Below the pieces are notes generated by a model that ran no database searches, was not told the DNA's origin, and saw nothing but the letters and a program-made list of their open reading frames with translations. A stretch of 64,000 nucleotides of DNA from Balanoglossus misakiensis (lineage: Eukaryota; Hemichordata). The position numbers were made by a program, and so were the translations under genes. Each line of letters opens with the position of its first letter. The first letter of the stretch is position 1. Below, in pieces: positions 1-12,784 of the stretch. Where the stretch lies: assembly GCA_040954595.2 (NCBI GenBank), contig CM082590.2, positions 10,478,001 through 10,542,000 on the forward strand, in the 5' to 3' direction.

Positions 1-2517
1 TCTGAAAACACCTTATTGGTTAGGACCGCTTTCAATTCAGATTATTTGTGTGTATGTGTGATTAACAATGAGCAATAGAGCCATCTTTGTGTTTTGTAAA
101 TACCAGCGAAGTCTCTCCGATCAGCTTTCATTACTGGTGTGCTTACATCATCGGTGAAGTAATCTACCACGGGCCGTATTTATTGACTTGTCAGTATCAT
201 CAGATGTGTCCAATTATACTGACACTAGATGTTGCTTTTTTTCATCCAAATTTGCCTTGCAAATTATTGGCTTCGTTTCTTTATTGTTCTTTCGAATGTT
301 TGTGAAAACTTCTTGGAGTGTTTCATCAGATAGACTCTTTAAGCAAAACATGAACTCTTTGTACTATTACCTCAGAAAGAGTTAAGCTCCCTAAAGTGAG
401 TAATACACTGATGACAAACTTGAGCTACTTAGGTAAGTGATTAAACATCTTATCAAGTCCACCAAAACATCACAATAACCAATTTCTACCAGATCAAGAG
501 ATGAAACTGCAAAATAAAATGAAATATTAGGTCCTCCTGAAATCAAGAATAAAAAGAAGATAAACATAAAAAATGTAATTTTTTCAAACTTTTACAACAG
601 TTAGTGGTCGACCTCTTTCCTCGCAACGCAGTTCGATCTCCTGTCATTTTACTGGTTAACTTGAAGTGAAATGGCCATTATTGCTCCGAGAAATTTACTC
701 TGGATTTAAATTAAGATTATGATGCAAGTTTCTCACGCTATGGGTGGAGATGGCAAGTTGTAATCCTGGCTTTCAGTGAAACTTGATGTGTTGAAAAAGA
801 AATGTGCCAGACACAATAAACAGTCTTAATTATAGCTTTTTGTTGATTTAATCTGTCCGTGAAGTGGCTTTTTAAATGAAAAATAAAGATGGGAGTGTAT
901 CGCAGGATATTTGAAACACAATGTTCGAAGGACAAGCTGATGTTATTGCTTTCATAGATCTGTAGATGTTTTCAATTTACCCATAATCATTACGTTATTG
1001 ATTTCTTTTCATATAATGGCTTGCTTCTCCTTGCTGTGAAAGTAAATTACCTGAAAAATAAACATATTTCAAGAGAGATGAGTTTAGCTTTTCCTTTTGC
1101 AGTTGGAAATAAATCCCTTGCACAAACTAGATCAATATGTTGCTGCTCTTCTTTCTTTAAACTGTGACGAACTCGTCACAAGGTCAATAAAGTCCATATT
1201 AGCATCATCTGTCACTTAAGTTAACTGACATTTTTGTCATAGTCAAAGAGAGCACCTTTTTTCATTGTGAAAGTAAAATTGACTTCATTGACAATGTCCG
1301 GGTGTATAAAATTCGCTTTGCAATTGACGGGACAAAAACGACCGTCGATGAAAGGCCATGTTTAAAGCGTTTTTCGCATGAAGAGTGCATAATGTCTTTT
1401 TAAAAACTTCAAGAATAAAAAGTAATAAGTGGAAATGTTTTGGAGAAGTTTTAACTCGCAGTGGCTATAGCTGTCTTTCAAAATCATGAGGGACGTTAAG
1501 CGTAAAGTGTAATTGGTGTGGCCTTATCAGACTTGTAGGGCTTCGAATTGATTTCTGTCAAATGTTACACATATGCTGCACTTACAGCGTTAACTTACGC
1601 CACGTAAAGTACCGGCTGCCACGTAGAGTCCTGCTTATCAGATACAGAGAACAGGTGTTTCTGTATGTAATACGTTAACCAACAGTAACGCGAACTGTGG
1701 AGTCGTTTGGGATGTTGCACGGAGTGAGTGAAGAAGCCAGTCGGTGGATTGATAATGACCTTTTTCGATTCCCGGGGAGGGAGAAACACGACAGCAGTTT
1801 GGAATTTCGGAAACCTGAGTCGGATTTTATGACTAAGTGGGGTTTATCCTCCGAGACAGGCCTGTAATCACAAGCCAGATTCGGTAGTGTGTCGGATCGT
1901 GTTCCGTAGCTGCTTGTCGTTCGCGTAACTTGAGAAAGAGAAAAATCGCACCCGAAAAGTCCCTGGCGCCGTTTGGCGTGAACTTACGGCTTCCCGATAC
2001 ACATAAAGCGCGTCGCCATGGTAACACGATCGGGCATCACCAAGCTTGTCAAGATATTAACAGAAGTGTCATTTCCACGTACGTTTAATTTAGTATGTGG
2101 CATGTTGGTCGCGGTTTCAAATGGTTTATGGCCAACCTTCAAGCTGCATATCTTAACTGTTGTTAGACTGAGTATAAATTCCTGATAACCGAGGTCAATA
2201 CAGAGAGGAAGTGATGAATTTGGCAACTTTGCCTATCCTTCTTGTCATTCGAGCATTCTCGCGGGATCTCGCGTATACGAAACAAAAATATAACCTGTGT
2301 TTTAAGTCCATTCTGCCTTCATTAACGCAGTTGTATTTCTTGTTTGATTTCACCCATAGGTTATTGTCGTGCGTTGAAGTTCTGGACGTTGCAGACATCG
2401 CCGTGTCCTGCTTAAGATCCACAGGAGAGCTTTAACCTTTGACCTGTCGCCTTGCCGATAACCTTCTCAAGTTTACGTGCTGAACTTTAAAGAGTGCAGT
2501 GAAAGGGTGAGTTGGGA
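1..2517. other. Non-coding flank, no supported gene
   Basis: No recognisable protein or RNA gene is seen. Open frames are short and of random composition. A possible 54-base exon at 377-430 has an acceptor ending CCTCAG and a donor GTAAGTG and is open in one frame, but it encodes only 18 unremarkable residues. The stretch from about 1,600 to 2,280 has more CpG than its surroundings and holds a TCTCGCG-type sequence near 2,257-2,273, so it might be a promoter. Neither is strong enough to call. Confidence 0.4.
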
Positions 2518-2543
2518 CAAGAATTCCATAGGTGGAATTCTTG
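2518..2543. repeat. Perfect 11-bp inverted repeat (hairpin)
   Basis: CAAGAATTCCA (2518-2528) and TGGAATTCTTG (2533-2543) are perfect reverse complements around a 4-base TAGG loop. The hairpin lies about 55 bp left of the tandem foldback repeat and may mark an older element end. The stem is too short for a microRNA precursor. Confidence 0.8.
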
Positions 2544-2597
2544 CGAGGGGATGGGATTGCTCAATTCGTGGTTGGATGTCTAGACACAGGCAAACAT

Positions 2598-3100
2598 ACT
2601 TTCGTACATACATACATTTGTACGTACGTACATACACACACACACGAACATACATATATACATAAAGTAAGGGTAGTTGGAGAAACGAAAGGAGACTTAT
2701 TTAGTCTCAAGATGAGTGAGTCCAGTGACTCACGAAACAACGTTGTACAGACTATACCGCCTTTCATTTCTCCAACTACTCTTACTTTATATTTCGCTCT
2801 ACTTTTGTATTGAGCACTTTGTATCGGACCAGTCGAACCGCATACTTCGTACATATGTACGTACGTACATACACACACACGAACATACATATATACATAA
2901 AGTAAGGGTAGTTGGAGAAACGAAAGACTAATTTAGTCTCAAGATGAGTGAGTCCAGTGACTCACGGAACGACGTTGTAGAGATTATACCGCCTTTCGTT
3001 TCTCCAACTACCCTTACATTATATTCCGCTCTACTTTAATATCGAGCACTTTGTATCGGACCAGTCGAACCACATACTTCGTATACATACATACATACAT
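2598..3100. repeat. Two tandem copies of a ~235-bp foldback repeat
   Basis: Each unit starts with a (GTAC/CATA)n tract and carries long inverted arms around a central hairpin. Copy 1 has arms at about 2664-2692 and 2760-2788; copy 2 has arms at about 2900-2926 and 2992-3017. The arms are based on GTAAGGGTAGTTGGAGAAAC and its complement. Between them are a small AGACT/AGTCT stem and a 7-bp GTGAGTC/GACTCAC stem with loop CAGT (2716-2733, repeated at about 2948-2965). Unit spacing is 235 bp at the left arm and 232 bp at the hairpin. The arms match imperfectly (for example CATTTC against CGTTTC), so the copies have aged. It resembles a foldback MITE that duplicated in tandem. No protein is encoded. 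Confidence 0.85.
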
Positions 3101-5850
3101 GTGGTATCATCACTGGTAAGTGTACATGGTTGATGTATATTTCTGTTTACTTAATATGTCTGGTAACGTATAAGTTATTATAGGGTGTTTATTTCCTCGA
3201 GTATTCGGCATGAAGTGGTATTCCAAACAAACTATCCCAACCTTGTCAAATAGTCTCTTTCCGAATCGTGTTACATCCGACGATGTGCAATGATGCATTG
3301 GAATGTCGCACAGACCGGACGTCGGTAGCGCCGCGCAATTTAAGAAAAATGGTGTTAAATTCGCTGCCACGCAGAGCGTACATAAGTGACCACTTATGAA
3401 CTGCATAAAGACCTTTAGAGAAATTACTAGGTGGTGTTTCTTGTTCGACACAGGTAATATTTCTGGCATTTTACTTAGAAATAGTCTTTGAGGGAAAGCA
3501 AAACATAATTTCTAGGATTAGGTCGTTGAAAAAAATGTATGGTAACTCTGTCAGTCTTGTGGCGTATAGGTAATTGACACAATTAGCCTGAGTAGGAGTA
3601 AAATCGCACTTTTCGTGTCGTACATTAAATCATTGGTCTGTAATGATGGGCAATATATACTCCATTTCCTTTTAGATATTTAGGTCTAATCGATTATGAT
3701 GTATAGCGAGAAAGAGCCTAAGGGGGAAAAAGCGATTGTATTATAAATCGGGCATGTCTTTGCGATGTACACATCATTCTCTGGTTTTACGACTTTCTAG
3801 AAATCTTGATGCATATAATGTCTTTGCAGTTGGCATAAAGAAATCGTCCATTAACTCCTCCTTTTTGTGTGTGAATTACCCTAAACTCATTTTAACTAAA
3901 AGTGTACCTCAATTTGTTATATTGTTAGACCTCCACCCATTTTGGAAATTGGTCGACTGCACAGTATAAATCAACCGTCTTGGGATTTTGGTCGCGTACA
4001 CTGTATTGTCACTTACATTTCTATAGATTACATAATTGGGTACAGAGAACATCCATTCGTATATATCAACATGATACGAGAATTTCTTGAAAACATAATT
4101 TTCGACGTCAATTTATCAGTACAGGACAATTAACTTTATGAGATAGCAGCGTTGCTGATGCAATTCTTTTGATGGCCATACTATCTGTAAAGCAGCGACT
4201 TTATGTCCCCTATGAGAGAAGCACTGATCTTTCATTGCCTAAATGTTGTTGTGTGATGGGTTATCACATTATATTTTACAGCATAGCTGTTTGTCATTTA
4301 CAAGAAATAAGCTCATGAGAACTTTTCGCCAATAATCGATTACCCTCGTTAAAGTTTTCTTCGATAGTAACTTTTAACACCTTTTGGTATATGAATTGGA
4401 ACTTAAGAGATCAGTCAGCTTACGACCCCTTCCCTTTAAGCAAACAGCAGCTATGGATAGAATGGCGAAAATCCCAAGCGATGCCGACAGAAAGAGTCAG
4501 ATTACTAGACTGTTTTAAAACCTGTGCTCATGTCTGAATTTAACACATGTCCACTGAACGATAGTACCTCTTGTAAAATTGATCACAGAAGGCCAGGTCT
4601 TTTGAAATTATCTTGAACTACGGAACTCAAAAATGGCGAACAGATATTACCTATTCAGATAGACACGATGATTTTTCAAGTACGTATCTTCATGAAAAAC
4701 CCATTCGACCTTGTGATATTCAGGTCAAAGCACACCGTTCATGTACGACAAACAAATCAGTAATCGAATGATGGTGGCAACAGTATTTCCATGTGAACTG
4801 CAATTAACGATCCAATTTCTGTATCGCTTCACATTCTTTGTACACGTTTTATTATTTCTCTTTCTTCACGAACTCTTCATTCAAACGTGGAATGATCTCC
4901 AATTACACTGCCCATGTTATTGAGGGCAGATGTATATAACAAAGTCAAAAACCAATTGCTTAACAGGTGCGGGTTTTAACGATCACCAGACTCAGAAATT
5001 TTAGAATCGCGAAACATCTAAAAAAATGTTTGGTATCTGGCAACTGTCTTGTCTTCTGGACATGATGCTGGCTGTGCACTCAATTGAACCACTTAATAAT
5101 TTATATTGATCACCATAATTACGTTAGGCACTTCTTCAATTTCCAGTTCCTTGTCCTGCCCACATGCTAATTTCCGTTTGAATCAAAACTTTCGACAGGA
5201 AACACACTATAAGAAACACAGAAATGCAAACAAATCATTGCATAATATTAAGGGTTTGGAGAACCACAGATATTGACGGAACACACAAAACTTTAAGACG
5301 CTGAAATATATGTTTAATGTAACAGAATTGCCTTGATAAATGAAATATAACTAAATCATCCTGACATTGTGACCTCAACTGATTTATTTGGATGCTGATC
5401 TATATACAAATGAGTGATATTAATTTATCTATACGTGCAGGTCAGGGTTACCCCCTGTGAGACATAATTTGCATATTGGTTGTCAGTTCTTGTTGGAGGG
5501 CAATTCTCTGTCGGTGAGATGACGGATCTCGGTATTGGCATGTTAGTTGTTCTTCCCAAATTGTCTTAAACCCGGATGAAAATCAGGAGCTTCGATAAAA
5601 CCCATCCTACCACCATAAACTTCATGTTATATTAGTATAACGACATAACCAGTTTATTTCTGTTCGCCCTGTTTTAAATCCTGATCTATTCCTCACAAAA
5701 TCAAGAAGTTTCTTGGGAAAAGTTTTCGCTTTTTCCATATTTGGCTTGCTATTTTGCTTCTAGCTTTTACACAATCATGATACGAATGAGTGAAGTTGAG
5801 GCCATGTGAAGCTAAGAGAAACAAGGCTTGAGTCCTGCTGAAGCCAAGGA
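3101..5850. other. Non-coding stretch, nothing recognised
   Basis: A minus-strand open frame of 119 codons (3110-3469) is the longest here, but its composition is erratic, no family is recognisable and no splice context supports it. The rest is unique AT-rich DNA. Confidence 0.4.
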
Positions 5851-5862
5851 TTCAATTAATTA

Positions 5863-7113
5863 GGGGCACAAGCCTATCGGGCTTGTGCCCCTATTGGTAT
5901 TGTTGGAATTTTTCTTTATTATTATTCTTCTTCTTCTTCCGAGAAATTCGGCCAGGTAGATCTGGAAAACCGCAGCACCTAGGGGGCTGAAACTTGGTAG
6001 GGTGATAGGGGCCAATGAGTAGACGTGCAGTGGCTCGTGAATATTTATTTAGTCACGTGACCTGGCGGCTATATTGGATTTCCTGAAAATCGTTAAACGA
6101 GTCCTTCTCAAAAACTACTGGGCCGATCGAGTTCAAATTTGGTGTGCAGGTAGCCTACCTTCTGTCCATCAGTTTACCCTATTGAAATCATGACGTCACA
6201 CATAAAGTTTTTTTGCTACAATTGTTTTTCTGAAAAACTACTTAAAACTTTAAAAATCTTCTTCTCCAGAACCAGCGATTGCCGAGTCACGGGATTCGGG
6301 GTATGTGGTCACCTAACCTATGTCTATCAAGTTTGCGAAGCGCACTGTGATTGGTCGATCATCATGGCGGCCATGTTGGATTTTCGGAAAACCATTGAAA
6401 AATGAAAATTCCGTTTTGTAGCCAAAATGTTGACAGCACGTAAATTCTTTTTTTGGATATGAGTCATCATATGACCGGAAGTTGTCACAATTTTTCGGGG
6501 CAATTTTTACATGACCTTTGACCCAGTTTTAAAACAACTAATTATATATGCATATTCCCCATACCTCCTCTTGTAAAAGCACCACAGTCATGAATTTTGT
6601 GGACATGGGTACCAATGCTGCCAGGACATGACACAAATATTTTGGTAATTTTGGCAATGAACCTTGACCTATTTCTGAAACATCTGTTTTCTGCATATCT
6701 AATTCCAGGCTAACCAATAGGGCTAGATGTCTGGTTTTAGTTGGACATGGTCCACTCTGGGGTCAAAATTTTATGCCCAAATTTTGGGTGACCTTGGATG
6801 ACCTTTGATCTACTTTCCCATATCTCAGCATCCATAGCAGTTAGAGTCCTGGCTTTTGGAGGGGGGGGGGGGCGATGGAGCACATATGGAGTCTTACACT
6901 AGACCTCATTAATTACGTGCATATCTAATTCTAGGCGAACCAATAGAGCTAGGGGTCTGGTTTTTGTTGGACCTAGACTAGTATGGGGTCCGATTTTTTT
7001 GCCCATATTTGGGGTGACCTCAGGTGACCTTTGACCTACTTTCCCATATCTTGGTATCCCCAGCAGATACAGCCTTGGCATTTGCTGGTCACCATGGGAA
7101 CCGCTTGTGCCCC
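5863..7113. mobile_element. Non-autonomous element with terminal hairpin and inverted ends
   Basis: The left end is a 12-bp perfect stem, GGGGCACAAGCC (5863-5874) and GGCTTGTGCCCC (5880-5891), with loop TATCG. The right end carries GCTTGTGCCCC (7103-7113), the complement of the left terminus, so the unit is bounded by 11-bp inverted ends with an extra copy inside the left end. TTAATT-type sequence lies just outside both ends (5857-5861 and 7133-7137), perhaps a target duplication. The interior has a TTATTATTATTCTTCTTC tract and diverged tandem blocks, but no transposase or reverse transcriptase. It is most likely a MITE or other DNA-element derivative that depends on enzymes made elsewhere. 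The superfamily is not assigned. Confidence 0.7.
6694..7085 (+). repeat. Diverged tandem ~226-bp blocks inside the element
   Basis: Block 1 starts at 6694 and block 2 at 6920, both with CATATCTAATTC. Each continues with GGC(T/G)AACCAATAG, TCTGGTTTT, GTTGGAC, a GGGGTC segment, a TGACCTTTGA segment and CTACTTTCCCATATCT. A poly-G run (about 6861-6872) separates them. A weaker third block seems to precede 6694, starting with GCATATTCCCCATACC near 6550. This repetition shows the element grew by internal tandem duplication. Confidence 0.75.
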
Positions 7114-7140
7114 GCCAACGCTGCTTGCAGCTTTAATTGA

Positions 7141-10100
7141 TCGTATAATCGCATATATCAGTTGGAAGCTGTCGCCATCACAACCAACCGACGCCCTTTC
7201 CTCTGACTAAGAGATTACATGCACTCCATCTGACAACAAACCTATCATTATTTTTACAGTCTACGCTAATGCCATAACTATGTGAAATTCCCAGATAATA
7301 ATATTACATTGTAATAAATATTCAGTTATTCACAAGCCATCTTTTGAAATTCAAAGACGCAATTTCCAAATTGTAATGACATGGGTGTTGTATTAACACG
7401 ACTCTTTTGAACTTTACGATTGCAATGTAATAACTTTGGAGCTTATCGCTTAATCTGAAGTTGCCTGAATCTGTAATACAAACAGACGACTGAATAGTTT
7501 CATATACTTTTACGATAATAGAACCGTGTGCAATGGTGTTAGCATTCTGATATTGTGAACACATCCCTTTACGCTTACACATATCGAGAATCTGTATATT
7601 GTTCATGTCCTGAATATGTCAGTCTCAAGATGTCAGCTCTCTCTCATAATGCAATTTTTAAATTAGTGAATAAATTGGTGCTTGAATCTTTGATGATGAT
7701 GTGAACAGAAGGAAATATCACAGAGAGTAGGAGAGAGAGATTAAAAATTTACTTAATTAACGTTCAACATCTGAGGACAGAATAATTCTTGGCCTTAAAT
7801 AGCCCTTGAGTACTTAAGATCGAAAACTAATATACCAGGAGGCAACTCTGTACCTTTGAGATATTTTTGAAGTGTAATTAACTCCACGGACTTTAGAGAC
7901 TTGATCTGCGTGACCCAGGTCAGCGAAACTTATATATCTCATACCGATTTACTGGAATCCGCAGACAGATGGCAAATTAAACTTGCCCAAGTTCACAGTT
8001 TGTGTATACGGACCAACGTCTGTCCATCATTGTTTATACACGTTTGTTCCCTTGAGGATTGTTCCTTCAAGTTGATCTATTTAGTGGACTGTAGTGGCGT
8101 CAGGCAAGATATCTGGATATGTTGTAAATCATTCGTTACTTTGTAAGCAAAGTACTTGAAAAACTTCCTTCTGTTGCACCGTATGGCCAAATCGACATAT
8201 GTCTGTTTGTCACGAGATTTCTTTTTGTCAAGATTTCATTATATAGTAGTAGTTGCAGTTTTGAAGTCGAATCTCTTGGATTTTATCTTTCTCCCTATGA
8301 AAAATTCCAGCAGCACCTCCGAAATTAGGCGGAGTTAACTGGATCTGCTTATACGTCCGCGGGCTCCGTTACTAGTTCATGCACCTCACTTTGACAAGAA
8401 CACTAAAACATTTGAAGCAACAATAACGAGGAATATAATTCACCTTTGTAACGTAAGGATTTATACGGCTTCATTCTGAGAAAAGGGTAATATATTAGTT
8501 TGCCTGAAAATCTGTCAAACAGTGACATACAAATACAGTGGGTAATCTGCAGTAATCTTGATTCCTTGGCAAGTTCGATAAATACAGCGACTGGATATTA
8601 ACATTCTTGGAGAATGATTGAGTTGGATTTCCTAAATGTGGAATTATCCCTTAGTTTGATAGACAGGAGTGTGGCCACTTGGGGGTTTGAACAATCTTCT
8701 GTGACGTCACCTTTCGCAGCGGCGAGATTTCGCTCAATTTTCTGCGTCTCTGTTACGTGTTGTACGCAGAGAAGGTGGAAGTAACGAGGGCTTGACTTCA
8801 AACGTGGGGGAATGCTGATCGGCGTGTACAGGATTTCACTCGGTGACCTGTTGACACGGTTCGGATTCTCAACCCACCGAGCTAATGGATCGGATAATGA
8901 ATTATCGCATGATCTATCAAAAGTATGTAGCCTTGTCTGTCCTCTGCGACGATGAGATGGCTAAACGCGTGCCACCTTCCAACCCCTGAATCCAAATTGG
9001 ATACAAACGTGCCCTTGTACAAGAAACTTCCTGGGTAGGGAGTAATAGGCATCTCCGTAAAGCGATCTGCGCCTTCCCCCTAAACTCTCAAATGTACTCC
9101 AAGATAATTACTGAATAACCTAATTTCCTGGAAAAGAGATTAACAACTACGTAAGCAGTAAATGATCCACGCAGTACCTATTTCACATACCTGCCAATTA
9201 CTACCTCCAAACATTTTAATTTTAACATTTGGTTTGGAAAATATGACTTCAGTTTGATCTAACTATCCTCTGAAATTGCAGACTACAACTTCATCCCATC
9301 GAATCTTAAAACAACGATACAGTTTCGTTTATATTCCACGAACCATTGGGTCTAAGGCTTCCAAACCCATGCAGGGACTAGCTGTGCTAATAGTTGTAGT
9401 AAGGTCTCATACAATATTGTTCCATATGTCACATAGAAGCTATGACTGACAGATGAAGCCATGCTAAAAATATTGCAAGCAAAAGGAATACACATGATGT
9501 ATACAAAATGTCACTCACCTTAAGGGTAATTTGGCTGCTCATTGCTCACAGATGGACTAGTACATTTTACTAATTTAAAAAGGTTCGCTAGTTCTGTGCG
9601 CTTACGTTAACACTTTTCCCAGAATGTACATGTACTTTCAATGCAGTGCCGTTGAATTGAACTGATATTTCTGGATATCTTATAATCACAAAGCTCGTAG
9701 TTCCAATTGTGTTGACATTAGTTTTTGTTGCGAAAAGGCATCCTGGCTTTCGTCATCCTTCGATCGCATGTCTAATGTAGATGGCAAGCAGATTGCCCTT
9801 TGTGTGAATCATAAATTTTACTATGGTGCGAAGTAATATGGCCTACAGCAAAAACACGCTGTTTTGGTATCTAACACGCACATAGGCACGTAGAATACAT
9901 TTCTTTGACACGCATATTGTACTCTGTTTGAGGAACTGTGACCGTGTCTTATAGTGTTTACAGAACACACTTTTACATCGTCACTCCGCGCCTGCAAATT
10001 ACATATAGTTTTAAATCATAAAATTTTATAGTGTGTGAAGCCATGAATAGTGGTCATTTAACATATAAGCTAAGTGTAGATAAACATGGATAATTCACAA

Positions 10101-11123
10101 AAATTTGAAATAAAAACTACCACATCGCTATTGCTCCATTTTATGACAACGCCATCAGCAATTATTTGGAAAACTGTTTCATTTTAATAACCATAATATT
10201 AAAACAAATGTAGATAAAAGCGTCGTTATTGCTGATTTAACGTTCCCGCGTCGCAATTAAACTCTTAGTTGCTTATTGAGTACATGGTAATAAAACAAAC
10301 TAACCAATCACCTATTGACACAGCAAAAGCATTAAGTGCTTGGAATGAATTGTATTGAAACAATCATTGCTTCTAGTCTTCGAAGTATCGCGTTTTATCC
10401 CAAGAAGAAGATTTGTCTTAATATTCCAGATTCTGAATTAAGATGACAACACTATTAAAGGTACACTGTCACCTATGCAAATATAGTTACAGTTACCATG
10501 ATAAATTAAGATCTAGCCAATCACAGACAGGGACAGATTGGACTCCATCTATCTGTGCGTATCCGTCCTTCTGACTGTCTGTCCATTTGTCCAGTGGCAT
10601 TACTTTGATATGCATATTTATATGAAATTTATGTATTCTGTTAGCTTCGTTTAGCATACGAATTGATGTAACAATTACGAAGCGTAAATCGAAATATGAC
10701 GTGGCAGTAACTCTCGCGATGGTTGAACTTTTCAAGGATCAAAACAACGTTGATTTATAATGCATACGCCCACGTTAAAGGTGATATTGACATACATACA
10801 TCCCTATGATCACTTGTGGGGTGGAGTTTATACTTCCATCAGTAAAGAAAATTGTCATTTCTTTTTTAGCCAAGCTTAGGTTATGGTAGCTAATTTGTTA
10901 TGGTCAAGTACAGTGCAGGTGAAAAGTTGCATATAATTCTATCAAAAATGCAAAACAGTTTGACCATCTGTGAACATTTTTAACAGAGGGTGACTCCCAC
11001 CTGTAACAGTGGCTATACCTTCCCACGACTGGGAAATCGTCTCGATATTATGTGGTTTTATACTCTCCTGGTTGTTGTGTAGTTTGAATAATACTTGTTG
11101 TTATATTCATCTGTGCTTGGCAG
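7141..11123. other. Non-coding stretch, nothing certain
   Basis: No coding family, RNA gene or strong repeat is seen. A CRE-type palindrome TGACGTCA lies at 8702-8709 in a slightly CpG-richer patch (8690-8830) that could be regulatory. Open frames here are short and unremarkable. Confidence 0.4.
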
Positions 11124-11187
11124 GTATACTCAGGTACCACCCCACTACCTCACGATGCTACTCAAAGTTGGAGAGTTTCATCATGAG
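11124..11187 (+). CDS. Candidate internal exon, unknown protein
   Basis: An acceptor (…GTGCTTGGCAG) and a donor (GAG|GTAGG) bound 64 bases. Read with one leading base, they give 21 open codons containing VPPHYLTML and KVGEFHHE, which look protein-like. The exon would start one base into a codon-completion and end in phase 0. It is on the same strand as the candidate exons at 13.2 and 14.3 kb but does not splice to them directly in phase, so an intermediate exon would be needed. No family is recognised, and chance is a real alternative. Confidence 0.25.
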
Positions 11188-12544
11188 GTAGGATGGGCTA
11201 TATGACACCCGCTTGTCATACCTACACTTCCCCATTCCTTTCAACAACGTATCTCGTCTCAAGCATCATCCTTAAGAATTAAGCGACAGTTATGGCAATA
11301 ACTGTTAAGTGCTTGTCGAAGTTTGTGTAAAGTAAATACCAATTAGTACATCAAACTTTTGTCATATGTCAAAATTTTGATTTTCATTATACATGGATTG
11401 TCACATTTTGATATTTGTTTCCATGGAGACCATAGTCCCTTTTAAGTTGCACGCCTCCAGTCAAAAATTAATATTCGTCTTCTAATGCCTCAGAAAGAAT
11501 TGGTGTTGTACCATGCTTTGATGGCCATTCATAGAAGAAGAAAAAAACAATCCAAATATCGAAATTAAAATTCATGAACAATTGCTTCCCAAAACATGAA
11601 AGACATCACGTCTGAACAAGATGTTTCAAGTTAGTATCTCATTTCCTTTGCCAGCACTAGCAATGATTACGGTTCATTCGTTTGTTCGTATATCCCGAAT
11701 GCCAGACGATGAATTCGTGGACCGTGCGCAGGCATCCTTTTACTCGTAGAGCTGTGGATACAAACGCTATTTGCGATATTTCCTGTCATTTCAAAAGAAG
11801 CAATCAAGAAACATTCCATCGATCCCTTGATTTCAAAATAAAATACCCCCGACAATGAAGAAATGATTACGGTACAAGAAATAACGCGAGCGAAATACAT
11901 GAACGACAATCAACCTACATATGTTACTTCAGAGCATGTGAATGGAGAGAAAAGAATCCCCCGGACCTATTTCTTCGTGCAATGATTGAAAATTGTACGA
12001 TACATATAGCTGTCAGGATATGAGAAATAGATGATATGTAAATATATCAACAGCATTCAAGTAAGCCGTGTATCAAATTGTACTCATATTTGAATTTACG
12101 ATATTTGACGTATTTTAAGGCATGTGTTTGAAATCTGTACATTCCAATAATTGAGTGCCAGTGCAGACTGAATGGGTAATCTTGCTTTACTATGTTTCTT
12201 GTAATAGATAATGTAAAACGTTTGGTAAAATGTAAGCTTCTTTTTTCAAATGAATGTATTCACGGTCACGGTGTCATATTTTGCAGTGACAGCTCTCCTG
12301 AATGAAACGGACTGTTTGTACGCATTCAAGCTTACGCACACCTTTTTATTTGGCGTCGATTAACACCTCAGAAACGGAAATTAGAGTCCCTGTGATTTTA
12401 ATGCTTCGCGAAATACAAGACAGATTTAACGGGATTACGATCAGATTGCTGTCCCTGGTAGATTTCAATTAAAGGCAACAATAGTTTGACATTGTTGGTC
12501 GGTTAACACAATACTTTGTGTGTGTAAATACAGTTTCCCCTCCC
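11188..12544. other. Non-coding stretch, nothing recognised
   Basis: Unique AT-rich sequence with no supported exon, RNA gene or repeat on either strand. Confidence 0.4.
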
Positions 12545-12784
12545 TTAAAGGGAAGGGGTCGTCGCGCCGCGTGGGTGTCCCCCGTAATGAGAATATGTCC
12601 TCCCATACCAACGCGAACCCCACTGCAGTCACCACGACCAACTAGGATCTTCAGTTGCTGTCATGCCCAGTCTACGCTATGGTTGGCTGCTTCGTTCATT
12701 CCAAAAATTATCTAATTTCAAGGGGTGGATTGTTATGTTTATAAACAAACAAACAAACGCGGCGCGACGACCACTTTCCTTTAA
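12545..12784. mobile_element. 240-bp MITE with TTAA ends
   Basis: Both ends begin with TTAA and carry 27-bp terminal inverted repeats (12545-12571 and 12758-12784) that match at 25 of 27 positions. The inner part, GGTCGTCGCGCCGCG and its complement, is identical. TTAA at both borders is the target sequence used by piggyBac-type elements, so mobilisation by such a transposase is inferred. No coding capacity is present. A short (CAAA)n run lies just inside the right arm. Confidence 0.85.

Noticed and set aside
621-650. GTTCGATCTCC, a tRNA B-box-like sequence
   Set aside because: No A box or cloverleaf can be drawn around it.
3110-3469. 119-codon minus-strand open frame
   Set aside because: Erratic composition, no family and no supporting signals.
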